Source: Heterostelium album PN500
Lineage: Eukaryota > Evosea > Eumycetozoa > Acytosteliales > Acytosteliaceae
Assembly: GCF_000004825.1 (NCBI RefSeq)
Contig: NW_008805064.1
Coordinates: 186,001-250,000, forward strand
DNA: 64,000 nucleotides
Direction: 5' to 3'
Shown piece after piece: positions 11,614-22,690 of this stretch. Below the pieces are notes generated by a model. The model searched no databases. It saw only the letters and a list, made by a program, of their open reading frames with translations, and was not told the DNA's origin. Position 1 is the stretch's first letter, and the number at the start of each line of letters is the position of its first letter. The position numbers were made by a program, and so were the translations under genes.

Positions 11614-14161
11614 TTATTCTTTTTGTCTTAAACTAATTAATTTACGAATAATTTGACTGATTGATCTATTAACCTCAATCACTGTCTGATTATCCATCTT
11701 TGTTGAGTTTGTTTGTATATTAAAATCGGGTGGTGGCCATCTGCTAGTTGAAAGTTTATCTCTTAAAGTTGGGAATCTATCTAAACATTGTAACAATACT
11801 AAAGTTAAAACAATAAATATTAGTATTAATATATTTTAAAAATAAACGTTAAATATCTTACAATCAAGTGAATTTAACCAATGAGTTTTAATTTCATCCC
11901 AGAGTAAAAGAGCGGTTTGATCTGCTGGCGGTAGTTCTAAACCTTGGTAAAAGTTGATGTATTCATCGATGGCTTTGATTAGAGTTTCGTAGTTGTGGGT
12001 GGATGTAAAATCTTCTTCATCCAGATATCTTAATATCGATAGAGATACAAGGATGAGATTAATCAGGAAGATCTGACGGTCTTTATGAGCATCACCAAGT
12101 GCCTGATTGATATTGGTAGAGATCATTTCGATTGCATCGGAGATATGACAAAACAAAGTAAAGAAAGATCCCTTGTTAGCCGTGGAAATTGGGTTGCTCC
12201 AGTAACTCATATAGAAATAGAGGATCGAACAAGCATGTGGGAGAAAAGCATTTCCTACCAACTCTGGAGTGCAGCCATAGGACTTTAGTGCAGCAATGGC
12301 TGGGTACGAGTTGAGGATATTCTGATCCTGTTCGATTGCCATCGTAACGAGCACCGGAAGATAGTTGTTCAGAAATTGAACGAGGAGCAAGTGACCTTCT
12401 TGGACATTGAAAAAGTTACTGGATTTCTCGGTCATTGTGAATGAGCTGACATCAATGTAATTCTCAATGCCCGGAAGTAAGTATGCCAAGTAGAAACCAT
12501 AGTCGTTCTTGTATGCCAAAAAGTAGTCGAATATCAATTTCAGCGAGTGAGAGAGAATCTCTGACATGGCTTCTGCTTCCTCTGCGAGAAATTGGCCGAC
12601 TTGCTTCAGAGTGAGAATGGCAACGTTGGTCGGTTCCTTCTCGGGTGCCTCCTCGGCGAGATCCTTGAGATATTCGATCATCAGTGTGTTGGTATCGATC
12701 AGTATTCTTCGCAGTTGTAGAAGACAGTCAGCGTTCAGTATCGGTTTGTTGTCGGATTCGAATTGATTCACAAGGAATACGATTACGTTGTCGAGTATCG
12801 AGTAGCATGCCATGAGAAGATTCGTCTTTTCACTGGAGATAGTCTCTGTCACTGGTTGAGTATGTAGAATCATCTGAATCTCTGTTCTTACATACTGGTT
12901 TGCAAGTAAGAACAGCTTGTCGCCGGACATGCCACCAGTTGTCTTCATGACCCAATTGCTACCGAGTAGTTCCAACAAAATAGAGAATAGTATGATCGTT
13001 TTGTCTCTGTGCGATTCCTTCTGACTCTTTGTTTGAAAGATCGAAGCTATGCCATCTCTGATATTCTCTGTCGATTTCAACAGTGCTGAAGACTGGTTGT
13101 TTGGATGCGAAGGGAATCCTTCAAACTGGAAGATCGATATGAATATGGGAAGCATTGAGAATCGATGAGGATTGTGCAACTGCTTAAAGATAATCGAGAG
13201 TGGTTCCAACAGAGGTTCGAAACATTTGAATAGTTTCGCAGAAGATGTCGATTCATTTCTATCCTGTACACAGTAGCACAGTAGCTTAATTAGGTGCAGC
13301 AACATTTTAAATGGTTCCACATCAGTACTTAATTTATCAGATGATTCATCTTTATCTTTAACTTTTTCATTTGTTTTAGTTGTACTATTATTATTATTAT
13401 TATTATTATTGTTGTTTTGAGAATCTGGTGATGATTTAACTTGTTGTGTATTGGTTGTTGTTGTCGTCGTTGTAGATGGTGATATATTGTTTTTGGATTG
13501 AGACATTGTCTGACTAGCTTTGTTCAATCGTATCAGAACTTCACCCAAATATTTAATATTCTGCTCTTTCATTAATAAATAATTGACTTGTTCTAAACTA
13601 TCTTTCCGATCACTATTGCTACATAGATCTTTTAACCTACTATCAAAAGACAACATTGAATATAAAAACATAGATGATTCTTGATATAATGATAAATTAA
13701 CTTGTTGACTGTAAAGATAAGTTAGTTAGTTAGTTAGTTTTTTGATTTAGTATTTATATTAATAGATTATTATTTGTTTACTTACCATTGTGTTAGATTC
13801 TTAAGAGTTAATTCAATGATTTGAGGTAGTAGTTGATGTTGTGAGATACGATAGATGATGGTCGATTCTATTTGATCGTCTGGTATGCTTGTTGTGTCTA
13901 ACATTGTAAAGGTCGAGAGAATGGTGACAGCAACATTATGATAGGAGACAGAATCTTGACCGGGTAACGTTGGTGTTTGCAACAGTCTATAGAGAAACTC
14001 AATGCCCAGAGCATCGTATACACGACCAAGATTGTATGCATCGTCCGGCTTAATCAAATTCTTCACCAATATTATACCAACGAATCTTTCTTCATCGATA
14101 TTACTGGACAATAGATTTAAACATGTTCTAAATGATAAATCTGTATTATTATCTGGTGAAC

Positions 14162-14192
<31 letters not shown>

Positions 14193-14315
14193 GTTATTAT
14201 TACTCTTTGTATTTGAATTTGTATTTGAAGATGAAGATGTAGAAGTTGTTGTTGTTGTTGTTGGAAGTGAAGTTGAAGGCGAATGTGTGGATGATGATGA
14301 TGAACTTGACATCAT
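11614..14315 (-). CDS. Neurochondrin homologue
   Basis: Neurochondrins are all-helical, ARM/HEAT-like cytosolic proteins; animal ones are linked to neurite and receptor signalling, and the amoebozoan role is unknown. Exons are 13786-14315, 11862-13708 and 11614-11798 (complement), totalling 2562 nt and 853 residues. The first about 65 residues are Ser/Thr/Asn low complexity. The family signature follows: CLNLLSSNIDEERFVGIILV, then LPGQDSVSYHNVAVTILSTF. A poly-Asn insert (about 13380-13416) interrupts the helical body. The rest is continuous helical repeat sequence (GGMSGDKLFLLANQYVR; DYGFYLAYLLPGIENY) through a short last exon. Two adjacent ATGs open the gene. Exon joins preserve frame at both introns. 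The family call is confident; function here is not inferable. Confidence 0.85.
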
Positions 14316-14866
14316 TTAGAATATAATACTATAAATATTTAATATTTATCTATCTATTTATCTTATAATTATTTATTAACTATTTGCAGAAATCATAAAT
14401 TTAATTTTAGATTTTTTTTTTGTTTTTTTTTTTTTTTTTTAAGTTCGATTAATTTCAACACAAAAAAAATAAATAAATTAATTGCAATAAAACATTTCCA
14501 AATTTGGGGTTGTTTTTAATGATCATTGATTAATTAAATTTTCTTTTATTTTATTACTAGTTTAATGTGTTAAAATATATAATTATTTTTTTTTTTGATT
14601 CTTAATAAAATTGAAAAAATACTGTTATCCACACTTTTTTTTTTTGGGCTAATATATTTTTATTGAACTTCTCGAGATTGTTAGTTGTATACACACATGT
14701 ATAATTAAATAAATTTTTAAACATTTTTAATTTGGTCAAAAAAAATTCAACCCATTCGTGATCACAAGAAGAAAATAAATTTAATAAATACTTTTTTATT
14801 TGTTAATATTATTCATACCAATAAAATATATTTCAAATACTCTTTGAAAAATAAAAAAAAAACAAG
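14316..14866. other. Divergent intergenic region
   Basis: About 550 bp between the divergent starts of neurochondrin (-) and the small membrane protein (+). It consists mainly of poly-T and poly-A runs (14409-14440, 14587-14600, 14635-14645), the usual oligo-dT promoter texture of dictyostelids. No coding signal is visible. Confidence 0.45.
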
Positions 14867-15213
14867 ATGTTAACAATAGTTAGATTATTTATTTCATGCT
14901 TTACAGGATTATTAACTGTTTTGGTGTCATATTTCACTCTTCATGCTTTAAGCTATGCTGTTTCAATGATGGAGTTGGTAAATTTCTTTAAAAAAAAAAT
15001 TAAATTTTTATTACATTTATTAAAAAATCAATTTAAATATAGGCTGTTGCGACTGACACAATTCCAAAACATCCAGTGCTAAAGAATTCTACAGAATTAC
15101 TGAATGGTTACTTCAACAATTATAATATGACCCATTATTTCTTGTTTGCAGTGTTGCTTGGCATGGTTTATTTATACAATGGAATACCAGTAAAGAAGAT
15201 TATCTCTAGATAG
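14867..15213 (+). CDS. Small two-transmembrane protein of unknown function
   Basis: Exons 14867-14977 and 15043-15213 join in phase 0 to give 93 residues. The N-terminal half is one long hydrophobic stretch (LFISCFTGLLTVLVSYFTL). A short polar loop with two N-glycosylation-type motifs follows (NST, NMT), then a second hydrophobic segment (YFLFAVLLGMVYLYNGI) and a basic tail KKIISR. The terminal KKxxxx arrangement hints at an ER-resident membrane protein, but that is inference. I do not recognise the family. Intron borders are standard (TTG|GTAAAT...TATAG|GCT), and the two-exon model gives two clean membrane helices, which supports a real gene. Confidence 0.6.
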
Positions 15214-15431
15214 ATCTATTCTATAATAAGTAATCAATAAAATAAAATTTAATTTTTATATAATGAAATGTTTAACTCCATTTAGTCAAGCGCAAGTTTC
15301 GTTTTGGGAGTGTTTTTTATTTTATTTAATTTAGGGTTGCAGGCAAGTGTTAGTTTCGCTGTATTCTATCTAAAATCATATTAATACTTTTATGATCTAC
15401 CCTTAAAAAAGTGCAAACGCAAGCAGAGTAG

Positions 15432-15452
15432 ATTTTTACACTTTGTAAAAAT
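15432..15452. repeat. Perfect 9-bp inverted repeat upstream of the ankyrin-type gene
   Basis: ATTTTTACA and TGTAAAAAT flank a three-base loop, 42 bp before the start codon at 15494. It could be a symmetric protein-binding site or a leader hairpin. No function can be assigned. Confidence 0.45.
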
Positions 15453-15493
15453 TGCAAAATTCAACAACATTATATTTCACTTACAAATAAAGA

Positions 15494-16897
15494 ATGAAAA
15501 AAGAATTATTTTCATCTGTATTAATTAACAATTCATATTTAAAACAATTGATATTCAATCTTGTTAATAGCTTAAGTAGAGAGGATGGATTAAACATTAG
15601 TGGTGATATGGTTCAATCAGTTTTCAAATGGGATGAAGTGATATTTACTCCTCATGTTTTAGCAGGTAATGGATATTTCAATCTATTAAAAGAAAGAATA
15701 AATATAAATTTACATTCATTATATGACCGAATCTTTACCAATGCATTGAGAGGTTCAGGCTCATTGGAATTGGTAGAATTCATGTTGAATCGATTGTTGT
15801 CAGATGAAAACAACTATTATAATATCAATGATCTGTTGGCTGAAGCAATAGCATATAATCGACTTGATGTAGTTAACTATATATTAGACAAGTACTCCCC
15901 CGGAGATGAACATATCCAGTTAGATATCTACAGGGCTATGGCTACCACTCCGATCTCTGGTGATTTAAATCTATTGAAACGGTTGAACAGCATGCTGGAT
16001 AGCAACTTTGTTTTGGATCCTCTTCTAACAACAACGGTTTTCGATCGTGCTGCACTCGTAGGAAATATAGATTTTATCGCATGGTTGAGAGAGAATCGAT
16101 CTCAGGATTTAGAGCATTCCGATATGTATCCAAGAGCAATAAAAGGTGGACACTCCCATGTCGTAGAGTATCTTATCAATAGCTTTGGACTGAGAGAAAC
16201 TAGTAATAATGGATATCCACATTTGGACTTGGCTGCTGAATTAGATCAATTCAGTATTTTAAAGCTGTTGTATCAACATGGAATAAGAATGGTTACAGAG
16301 AGTGCAATGAACACCTCAGCCTCCAATGGAAACATTAATATTTTGTGTTGGCTCAATGATAATACAACTGGGTGGTGCACAGTCGATGCAATGGAAGATG
16401 CCGCTTACCATCTTTATATCGACGTTGTCAAGTGGTTGCATAACAATAGGACTGAAGGTTGCTCAACGACTGCAATCGATAGGACTGCAACCAGAACTGA
16501 GCCAGCTGCACTCGAGATGATTAAATGGTTGTTGGAGAATAGGAGTGAAGGTTGCACTGACCTTGCGATGTTCCAAGCGGGCATTGGCGGCAATTTAGAA
16601 ACTGTGAAATTCCTCAATGAGAATACAACGGTTGGATACACCGATGATCTCTTTACATATTGTGGTCGAACTGATAGTGTCGAAATCATAGATTATCTAA
16701 ATAACAATTCGAATCTATTCGACGTTCCTCAAATACTTGTTGATGATATCGATACGATTTTCGATGCTGAGAGTGTCAAAACTTTTAATTGGTTCTTAGA
16801 CAACTTTCAATTCACAAAAGAACAACTAATATATCTGAAAAATGAGCATCCACGTTCAACCAAAATCAACCAAATAATAAATGAAAAATATTTATAA
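15494..16897 (+). CDS. Ankyrin-type repeat protein (dictyostelid expanded family)
   Basis: A single exon encodes 467 residues. From about residue 95 the sequence is built of degenerate ankyrin-like units of 30-35 residues. Typical cores are VEFMLNRLLSDENN, VNYILDKYSPGDE, VVEYLINSFGLRE and ILKLLYQHGIRM. There are repeated W-L signatures: CWLNDNTTGWCTVDAMEDA, KWLHNNRTEGCSTTAI and KWLLENRSEGCTDLAM. This W-L/N-G-C pattern is typical of the large, variable families of intronless ankyrin proteins in dictyostelids. An N-terminal helical region (MKKELFSSVLINNSYLKQ) precedes the repeats, as in relatives that begin with an F-box-like segment. No membrane segment or signal peptide is seen. The substrate or partner is unknown. 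Confidence 0.8.
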   Translation: MKKELFSSVLINNSYLKQLIFNLVNSLSREDGLNISGDMVQSVFKWDEVIFTPHVLAGNGYFNLLKERININLHSLYDRIFTNALRGSGSLELVEFMLNRLLSDENNYYNINDLLAEAIAYNRLDVVNYILDKYSPGDEHIQLDIYRAMATTPISGDLNLLKRLNSMLDSNFVLDPLLTTTVFDRAALVGNIDFIAWLRENRSQDLEHSDMYPRAIKGGHSHVVEYLINSFGLRETSNNGYPHLDLAAELDQFSILKLLYQHGIRMVTESAMNTSASNGNINILCWLNDNTTGWCTVDAMEDAAYHLYIDVVKWLHNNRTEGCSTTAIDRTATRTEPAALEMIKWLLENRSEGCTDLAMFQAGIGGNLETVKFLNENTTVGYTDDLFTYCGRTDSVEIIDYLNNNSNLFDVPQILVDDIDTIFDAESVKTFNWFLDNFQFTKEQLIYLKNEHPRSTKINQIINEKYL

Positions 16898-17214
16898 AAT
16901 GATAATTTAATAAAATAGACCTTTTTCAATCCTCTTTTATTCTTTAATAAATTAATTATTGTTCAATTGAACATGATATTCATTGAATTGATTCAAATAT
17001 AAATAGATTTAACGTTGTGTGTTTGTGTGTTAAAAAAATAAAATAAATTACCTATTATTTTCATTGAATTAGATGATAAAAAAAATCTTGTTTTATAATT
17101 TTTTATTTATCAGATCAAATGAATGCAAAACAAGAATAATTTTATAAATTAAATTGTATAATATAAATATAGAATAATAAATAGCTATAATAATCTAAAC
17201 AATAGAATAATAGA
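16898..17214. other. Intergenic region between same-strand genes
   Basis: About 317 bp of AT-rich DNA contain AATAAA-like words near 16905-16950 (3' end of the ankyrin gene) and then a TA/AT-rich promoter for the Kelch-SAM gene. No open frame is present. Confidence 0.45.
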
Positions 17215-18663
17215 ATGTGGAGAGTTGAACAATGTTCGAATGAACCATATCCAAGGTGTGCACATCAATGTGCAACTGTAGATCACTATATTTATATGTT
17301 TGGTGGTTGGACTGATGAAAATCAAATGTTAAACGATTTACATAGATTCAATATAGGTATGATTCATGAATAACAAAACAATCTTGCTTTTCTTTTACTT
17401 ATTGTTTAACATATATATATATTTATAGATACTTGGGAATGGGAAGTTATAAGACCTAATAAAACGAATGAAAATGATAATCTTAATCATAATAATAATA
17501 ATAATAATCATACAAATGGAAATGGTGTAATAGCTACTGCTAGTAGTAGTAATACTGATAATAATAATGTTAAAAATAATAATGATAAAGAAATAGATGA
17601 ACCTTTTATAATATCTAGAAATGGTCATTCATTCAATGCCTATGGTAAGAAACTGGTGTTGTTCGGTGGTGGTTCATTCGCTGGTTTTCTCAATGACGTT
17701 GTTTTCTTTGATACTGTGACAATGCGTTGGCAGCTACCGGTGAATGCTGTCGAAGGAACACCACCGTCTGGCCGATCGAAACACGCTACAACTATGTTGG
17801 GTTCGCGTCTCTACGTGTTTGGCGGTGGTGATGGTGTTCGACTGCACAACGATCTCTACTACCTCGACTTGGAGACGCTTCGATGGACAATGGTGGAGTC
17901 GTCGCGTGGCGTGGTGCCGTCGCCGCGCTGGGGACACACCATGGTGAGCATCGACAACCATCGACTCTTGATATTCGGAGGACACTCCGGTTCGAAGCGA
18001 CTCAACGACCTTCACATCTACGACTTGACTACGAATGAGTGGTCGCAGCCAGTGGTTGGCAGCGGTAGTGAGCTGGCCAGCGACTGCTTCAAGCCGCAAC
18101 CGAGAGCGGGTCACTCTGCATCGATGGTCGGTCGCTACATGTTGGTATTCGGTGGTGGTGACGGTCATATTCTTAATGATTTCGTCGGTCTTGACGTTAC
18201 TTGTTGGCGATGGTGGAAAGTCACTGCCGATACACCCGGTGGCAGATGTGCACACTCTAGCTCGATCATCAAGAATAAACTAGTGGTATTTGGTGGTGGA
18301 AATGGTTTGCACTGTATCAAAAAGATGGTTGTATTTGAGAATATCGATAACATCGATCATCTTTACCAACAACATCTATACCAAGCGAAACTTAAACAAG
18401 ACGACAAAAATCATACCACCATTCACAGCTCCAATAGTAACACACCCAAAAAGATTATTATTACACCAAAGAAATTGATAAAACCAACAGCTGACGAGAC
18501 TTTACTATCTAATACAATCGAATCTATAGCAAAGAAAGTTCAATCAAATACTATTAATAACAATAACAATAATAATAATAATATTACAACAACTACATCT
18601 ACAACAACAACTACTACATCTACAACATCATCAAATCAACAAACAATTAAATTAAATCTTGAA

Positions 18664-18733
<70 letters not shown>

Positions 18734-19166
18734 TAAATCAAGTAAATGAAACAAAAGATGAAGATCTGACAAACTTGCTTGTACAAACACCAACCGATAA
18801 ATTAAAAGATAGTTGCTTAACAGATAGAGAGAGAAGAGGTATGTTATAAGATAGTATTGATTACTTTAAAGAAAAAGTCTACTTACTAAATCATTTTTAT
18901 TAGATATAAAATTCTTTTTAACCAATATTGGAATGGCTAAATTTGTAAATAAGTTTATTGAAGAGGAAATAGATACAACTGTATTGCACTTGTTGACTGA
19001 AGACCATTTAAAACAATTGGGTGTCACTCTACTGGGTGAGAGACTTACAATCATCAAAGGCATCAGAGAGTCAACATTGTTTTTATTTAAGGGATTACCA
19101 CCAATACCAATCGATGTCGACCCTAATTTCAGTCCGAGAATAGATGATGATAAATTGGATCTATAG
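17215..19166 (+). CDS. Kelch-repeat protein with C-terminal SAM domain
   Basis: Exons are 17215-17356, 17429-18838 and 18904-19166, totalling 1815 nt and 604 residues. The N-terminal half holds about five Kelch blades with the usual GG plus Y/W spacing: YIYMFGGWTDENQMLNDLHR, KKLVLFGGGSFAGFLNDVVF, RLYVFGGGDGVRLHNDLYYL, RLLIFGGHSGSKRLNDLHIY and YMLVFGGGDGHILNDFVGL. An Asn/Thr-rich linker (about 18540-18740) follows and includes a pure AAT tract. Exon 3 encodes a SAM domain (IKFFLTNIGMAKFVNKFIEE; LGVTLLGERLTIIKGI), a protein- or RNA-binding oligomerisation module. The combination suggests a scaffold that couples a Kelch propeller to SAM assembly. A poly-Asn insert also lies inside the first blade region. 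No start alternative is nearby. Confidence 0.85.
18664..18732 (+). repeat. AAT microsatellite encoding poly-Asn
   Basis: About 23 uninterrupted AAT units encode an Asn tract in the linker between the Kelch propeller and the SAM domain. The purity (no AAC variants) suggests recent slippage. It is likely length-polymorphic. Confidence 0.85.
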
Positions 19167-19291
19167 ATACACTGCAATAGTCAAATAATATCAATAAAGT
19201 GTATCGATTTTTGTTAAATTATCAAAAAATGACATCTCTGTAAAATGTTGTTTATTCTTGTATATAATTAAATAATCAATCATTCTATTTA

Positions 19292-21215
19292 TTAATACAT
19301 TTCATCGTCATCTACAGCAGCTTCCTCCAATCGATAAGTGTCCAACTCTTTTTGAGTTTGTGCCAACTGTTGCTTCAGTACTTCGTTCTGAGAAATTAGA
19401 CTCTTAAACTTGTCCATGTATCCTTTCATTCTAAACTCTAAACTAACTATATTCTCTTCTTTTTCTTTTAATTTACTTTCTAATTCACTAATTTTATTAT
19501 TACTATTATTATTATTATTGTTATTGTTACTACTATTACTATTATTACTATTACTATTTTTATATTCTTCTAATTGTTTATCTTTTTCTCGTAATTCCAA
19601 CTCTAATTTCGATATTCTATTTAATAACTCTTGATTCTCCAATGACACTGATGACTTTAGACTGGGTGGTTCGGAGCTGGTCGTTGGCGGTGTGATCGAT
19701 CCGTCACTGGTATCGACAGAGTCTGAGCGCTTTGCTTTTTGAATGGAACCAGAAACCAGAATCAACTTTGTCAAATGTTGAATCTTTGATTCCAGTAGAT
19801 TTCTATGTTTCTCTGACTCTAACAACTTCTTTTTCAGCTCTTCGGCTGGTGCGTTGTTTGAATCGAGATCTCGCTCCTTCTTGAGTTGCTCCTCCAACTT
19901 GGTCTTTAACTCTGCAATCTCATTTCGATATTGCTTGATCAGTGCTTTGTCATCGATGACCTCGTTGACCTTGGCGTTATTGGTGATCTTCTTGGCACGA
20001 CTTGCAAACTTCAAAGTGGAGTGTGTCTCATCAAAGTTGTTACTTGCCAGAGTGATGGTACACACGATAGCAATTCTCGAGTTACCAGAGAGTGAATTCT
20101 GAAGGATTCTAGTGAGTTTACTGTCACGATAGTTGATATGTCCCGCTGCCTTCTCACTCAGCTTGCTAATGACACTGCCAAGAGTCAACAGAGACTTGTT
20201 GATGAATGCACCCTCTTTATTACGCATGGCATGTACACCTTCCGATGCCTTTTCACTTCCTGCCAAATCAATAAGATTCTTAATGAGAAATATGATATGA
20301 TTAATTTTTCATGTACATTCACTTTACTAGTTTTGGATATTAATTATTACTTACTAAATAACTAACTCTAACAGATGAACCATCTACTGCTCTCTCTTTA
20401 CTCTCGACCACCAATCTAAAGATGGTATGTGAACGTGAAGATTGGTCATTAAAGTTGGTGCTACCAACGTGTCTGACCGATTCACCAGCAGCAATCAAAT
20501 TCAATACGTGTTCAGGCGACAATACGATCTCCTCCTTCAAATTGCCAACGTAGATATCTCCATTTGGTTTCTCATGTATCTTTAGATTCAGACTCTCTGG
20601 TGCCATCAAATCGTTGATCACCTCATTATAGATCTCCATATAACTAACTCTTAAAAGGAACTCTCTATCTTGTGTCTTTAAAGAATGATTGATTGATCAA
20701 TCAAAGATGATTATTAATGTTAGCGAGTAGATCTTTAGATAATGATTGATCAATTTAATTACCTCTTGAATAAATGAGAATACATCTTGAATGGCCAATG
20801 GAATGATACCTGGATTTCTCTTATTACTTCCTTTCATTGTGAAGGTCTTACCGGATGCAGTCTGTCCATATGCGAAAATGGTACCATTGTAACCCTCCAT
20901 AGTCGACCAAATGATCTGCTTGGCAACGGTGTCATAGACCTGTGCATTGTCTACGTTTGGTGGGAATAGATGATCATATATATAACTGTTCTGTATGAAT
21001 TTCGCACCGGTTCCAGTAGTGGTTGGTGATGATTTCGATGGTGTCTTTACTGCACTGCTTGTTGTCGTGGTGGTGGTAGTTGTACTTGATTTCGGAGCCA
21101 GCGAAGTAATGGTATTGGTTCCTTCATTCAATTGCCAACATTCATAAAAACCTGATTTAACCTCATTGTCATTGAAAGGTCTTGCTCTAACTACAACTGA
21201 TATATTTTCATTCAT
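19292..21215 (-). CDS. kif11: Kinesin motor protein, kinesin-7/CENP-E type, Kif11-like
   Basis: An N-terminal plus-end-type kinesin. Exons are 20763-21215, 20355-20675 and 19292-20278 (complement), totalling 586 residues. The motor begins at NISVVVRARPFND. P-loop GQTASGKT is at about 117, switch I NDQSSRSH at about 227, and switch II DLAGSEK at about 262, rebuilt across intron 2. The helix alpha-4/5 block INYRDSKLTRILQNSLSGNS and the neck-start KFASRAKKI NNAKVNE type follow. A coiled coil interrupted by a poly-Ser/Asn stretch fills residues 390-575, and the tail is acidic. A Ser/Thr-rich insertion sits in the early motor. The motor sequence and short tail resemble D. discoideum Kif11, a compact kinesin-7. 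CENP-E relatives act in chromosome and spindle movement; the role of the short form is inferred. The symbol is tentative. Confidence 0.85.
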
Positions 21216-21679
21216 TCCTACTAACTACTACTTTTTTTTTTTCTTCTTCAGCTATTTACAGTCACTGATTAACAAATCAACTAAATCTAAAATATCTTTT
21301 TTTTTTTTTGTTTTGAATTAAAAAGTATATCTATCAATAAAATATATATATAAGTAAAGATATTATCTTTTGAAAATGAATTACTTAAAGTAAAAATAAA
21401 AAAACTAATATATGTTGATTGGGTAGTACTGCAATTTAGGCGGTTAATTTATTTTTTTTAAATTCAAAAATAAAAAAAAAATAAGTGGGGGAATTTTACA
21501 AAAACAAGAATAACTTTTCGAATTAAGTTTACAACTAAAAACTTTTCTTAATATTAAACACAAACAAAATATAAATAATGTGAGTGAATCTGATCTAGTG
21601 AGAGTAATTAATTATAATGATACATGGAAATTGATTTATTGAAATCTTAAATAATGATTTTTTTAGAGTTGTTTTTGTT
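21216..21679. other. Intergenic region
   Basis: About 464 bp upstream of the kinesin start and downstream of the acetyltransferase stop. It contains poly-T/poly-A runs (21295-21310, 21450-21482). No coding frame or structured element was seen. Confidence 0.45.
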
Positions 21680-22246
21680 TTATGGTTGATTTTGCGTTGG
21701 AATAGAGGTTGAACCTTCACCCAATTCAAGCTGAAGAGTAACGACATCTACCCATTTTTCGAATTTCAATCCAACCGAATAGAGAATGTGTTTGTGTTTG
21801 AAACCGAGTCTTTCGTGAAGCTTAATTGAACCGAGATTGTCACTGCCTCCAATGACTGCTATCATCTGTCGGAATCCACGCTTGGTCGACTCGTCGATCA
21901 ATCGTCGTAGTAACATAGAACCAACACCACGAGCCCTGTAGTTAGGGTCCAGATAAATCGAATCCTCCAGTGTATATCGGTATGCCGAACGAGTACGATA
22001 CAATCCTGCATAACAATATCCAACGATCACCGGTGAAACACTATTATCTACTGCTGCCTGTTCAGCAACGAAATAAGGCATGCCATCTGCTTTCAAACTA
22101 TTGAATCTCGAGAGCATATCATCTAACGTTGGAACTACCTCTTCGAATGTAGCAACAGATTCGCGAACATAATGACCATAGATCTCACAGATTGCCTTTA
22201 CATCATCGACTACTGCTTCTCTGATAACTATATTTCCAGCATCCAT
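21680..22246 (-). CDS. GNAT N-acetyltransferase, phosphinothricin acetyltransferase (PAT/BAR)-like
   Basis: A single exon of 188 residues, starting at the first ATG (MDAGNIVIREAVVDD). It shows the GNAT fold order: IREA strand, then GYCYAGLYRTRSAY. The acetyl-CoA pyrophosphate loop RARGVGSMLLRRLIDE follows at about 104-119, then MIAVIGGSDNLGSIKLHERL and a C-terminal KFEKWVDVVTLQLEL. The AY...TLEDSIYLDP...GVGS and AVIGG..N..SIKLHE.LGF patterns are those of bacterial PAT/BAR enzymes, which acetylate small amino-containing substrates such as phosphinothricin or related amino acids. The physiological substrate here is unknown. The intronless structure and bacterial-type sequence fit an old horizontal transfer, which is inference; base composition matches neighbouring genes. 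Confidence 0.85.
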   Translation of the reverse strand: MDAGNIVIREAVVDDVKAICEIYGHYVRESVATFEEVVPTLDDMLSRFNSLKADGMPYFVAEQAAVDNSVSPVIVGYCYAGLYRTRSAYRYTLEDSIYLDPNYRARGVGSMLLRRLIDESTKRGFRQMIAVIGGSDNLGSIKLHERLGFKHKHILYSVGLKFEKWVDVVTLQLELGEGSTSIPTQNQP

Positions 22247-22690
22247 TTCTAATCTGTGTCTCTCTCTAATCAAATTTTAAGATACAATTAAAATACAAGA
22301 TATAAAACAACAACTTCTTTTGAAAACAATGACGAAATTAGGAAATTCATTTGTTTTTCATAGGGGTAGTCATTCGGTTTTTTTACATGAAATTTGGTAA
22401 AAGCAAAAAATTAAATTAAATTAAAATAAATATTTTGGTTTCATGTTTGCACTTGTGTAATCTCAGTATAATACAGATACAACCTAAAAGCAGCTGATCT
22501 CTTTTTATATGTAGTTAACATAATATATTTTAATATATTACATTTATTTAATATTTGATTGTTCTTTTAATTTAGAATTAATGGCTGATTGGTAGTATTG
22601 GCTGTTTGGCTGATTTGTGTTGGTTGCAAGATCTTTTTTTTTTGTTTTTGTTTTTTTTTGTTTGTACATATTCAAGTGGAAATTATTTTA
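22247..22690. other. Intergenic region
   Basis: About 444 bp between two minus-strand genes: the acetyltransferase leader and the rbrA 3' end. It has a poly-T run near 22637-22660 and no open frame that looks coding. A short run of GC-richer bases around 22470-22500 has no recognisable features. Confidence 0.4.

Noticed and set aside
17734-18255. Overlapping frames on both strands in the Kelch-SAM gene
   Set aside because: They reflect the C/G-richer codons of the Kelch blades; only the sense frame gives repeated Kelch motifs.
22246-22273. Upstream non-ATG start for the GNAT gene
   Set aside because: The extra nine residues begin with TTG; the first ATG gives the normal GNAT N-terminus.
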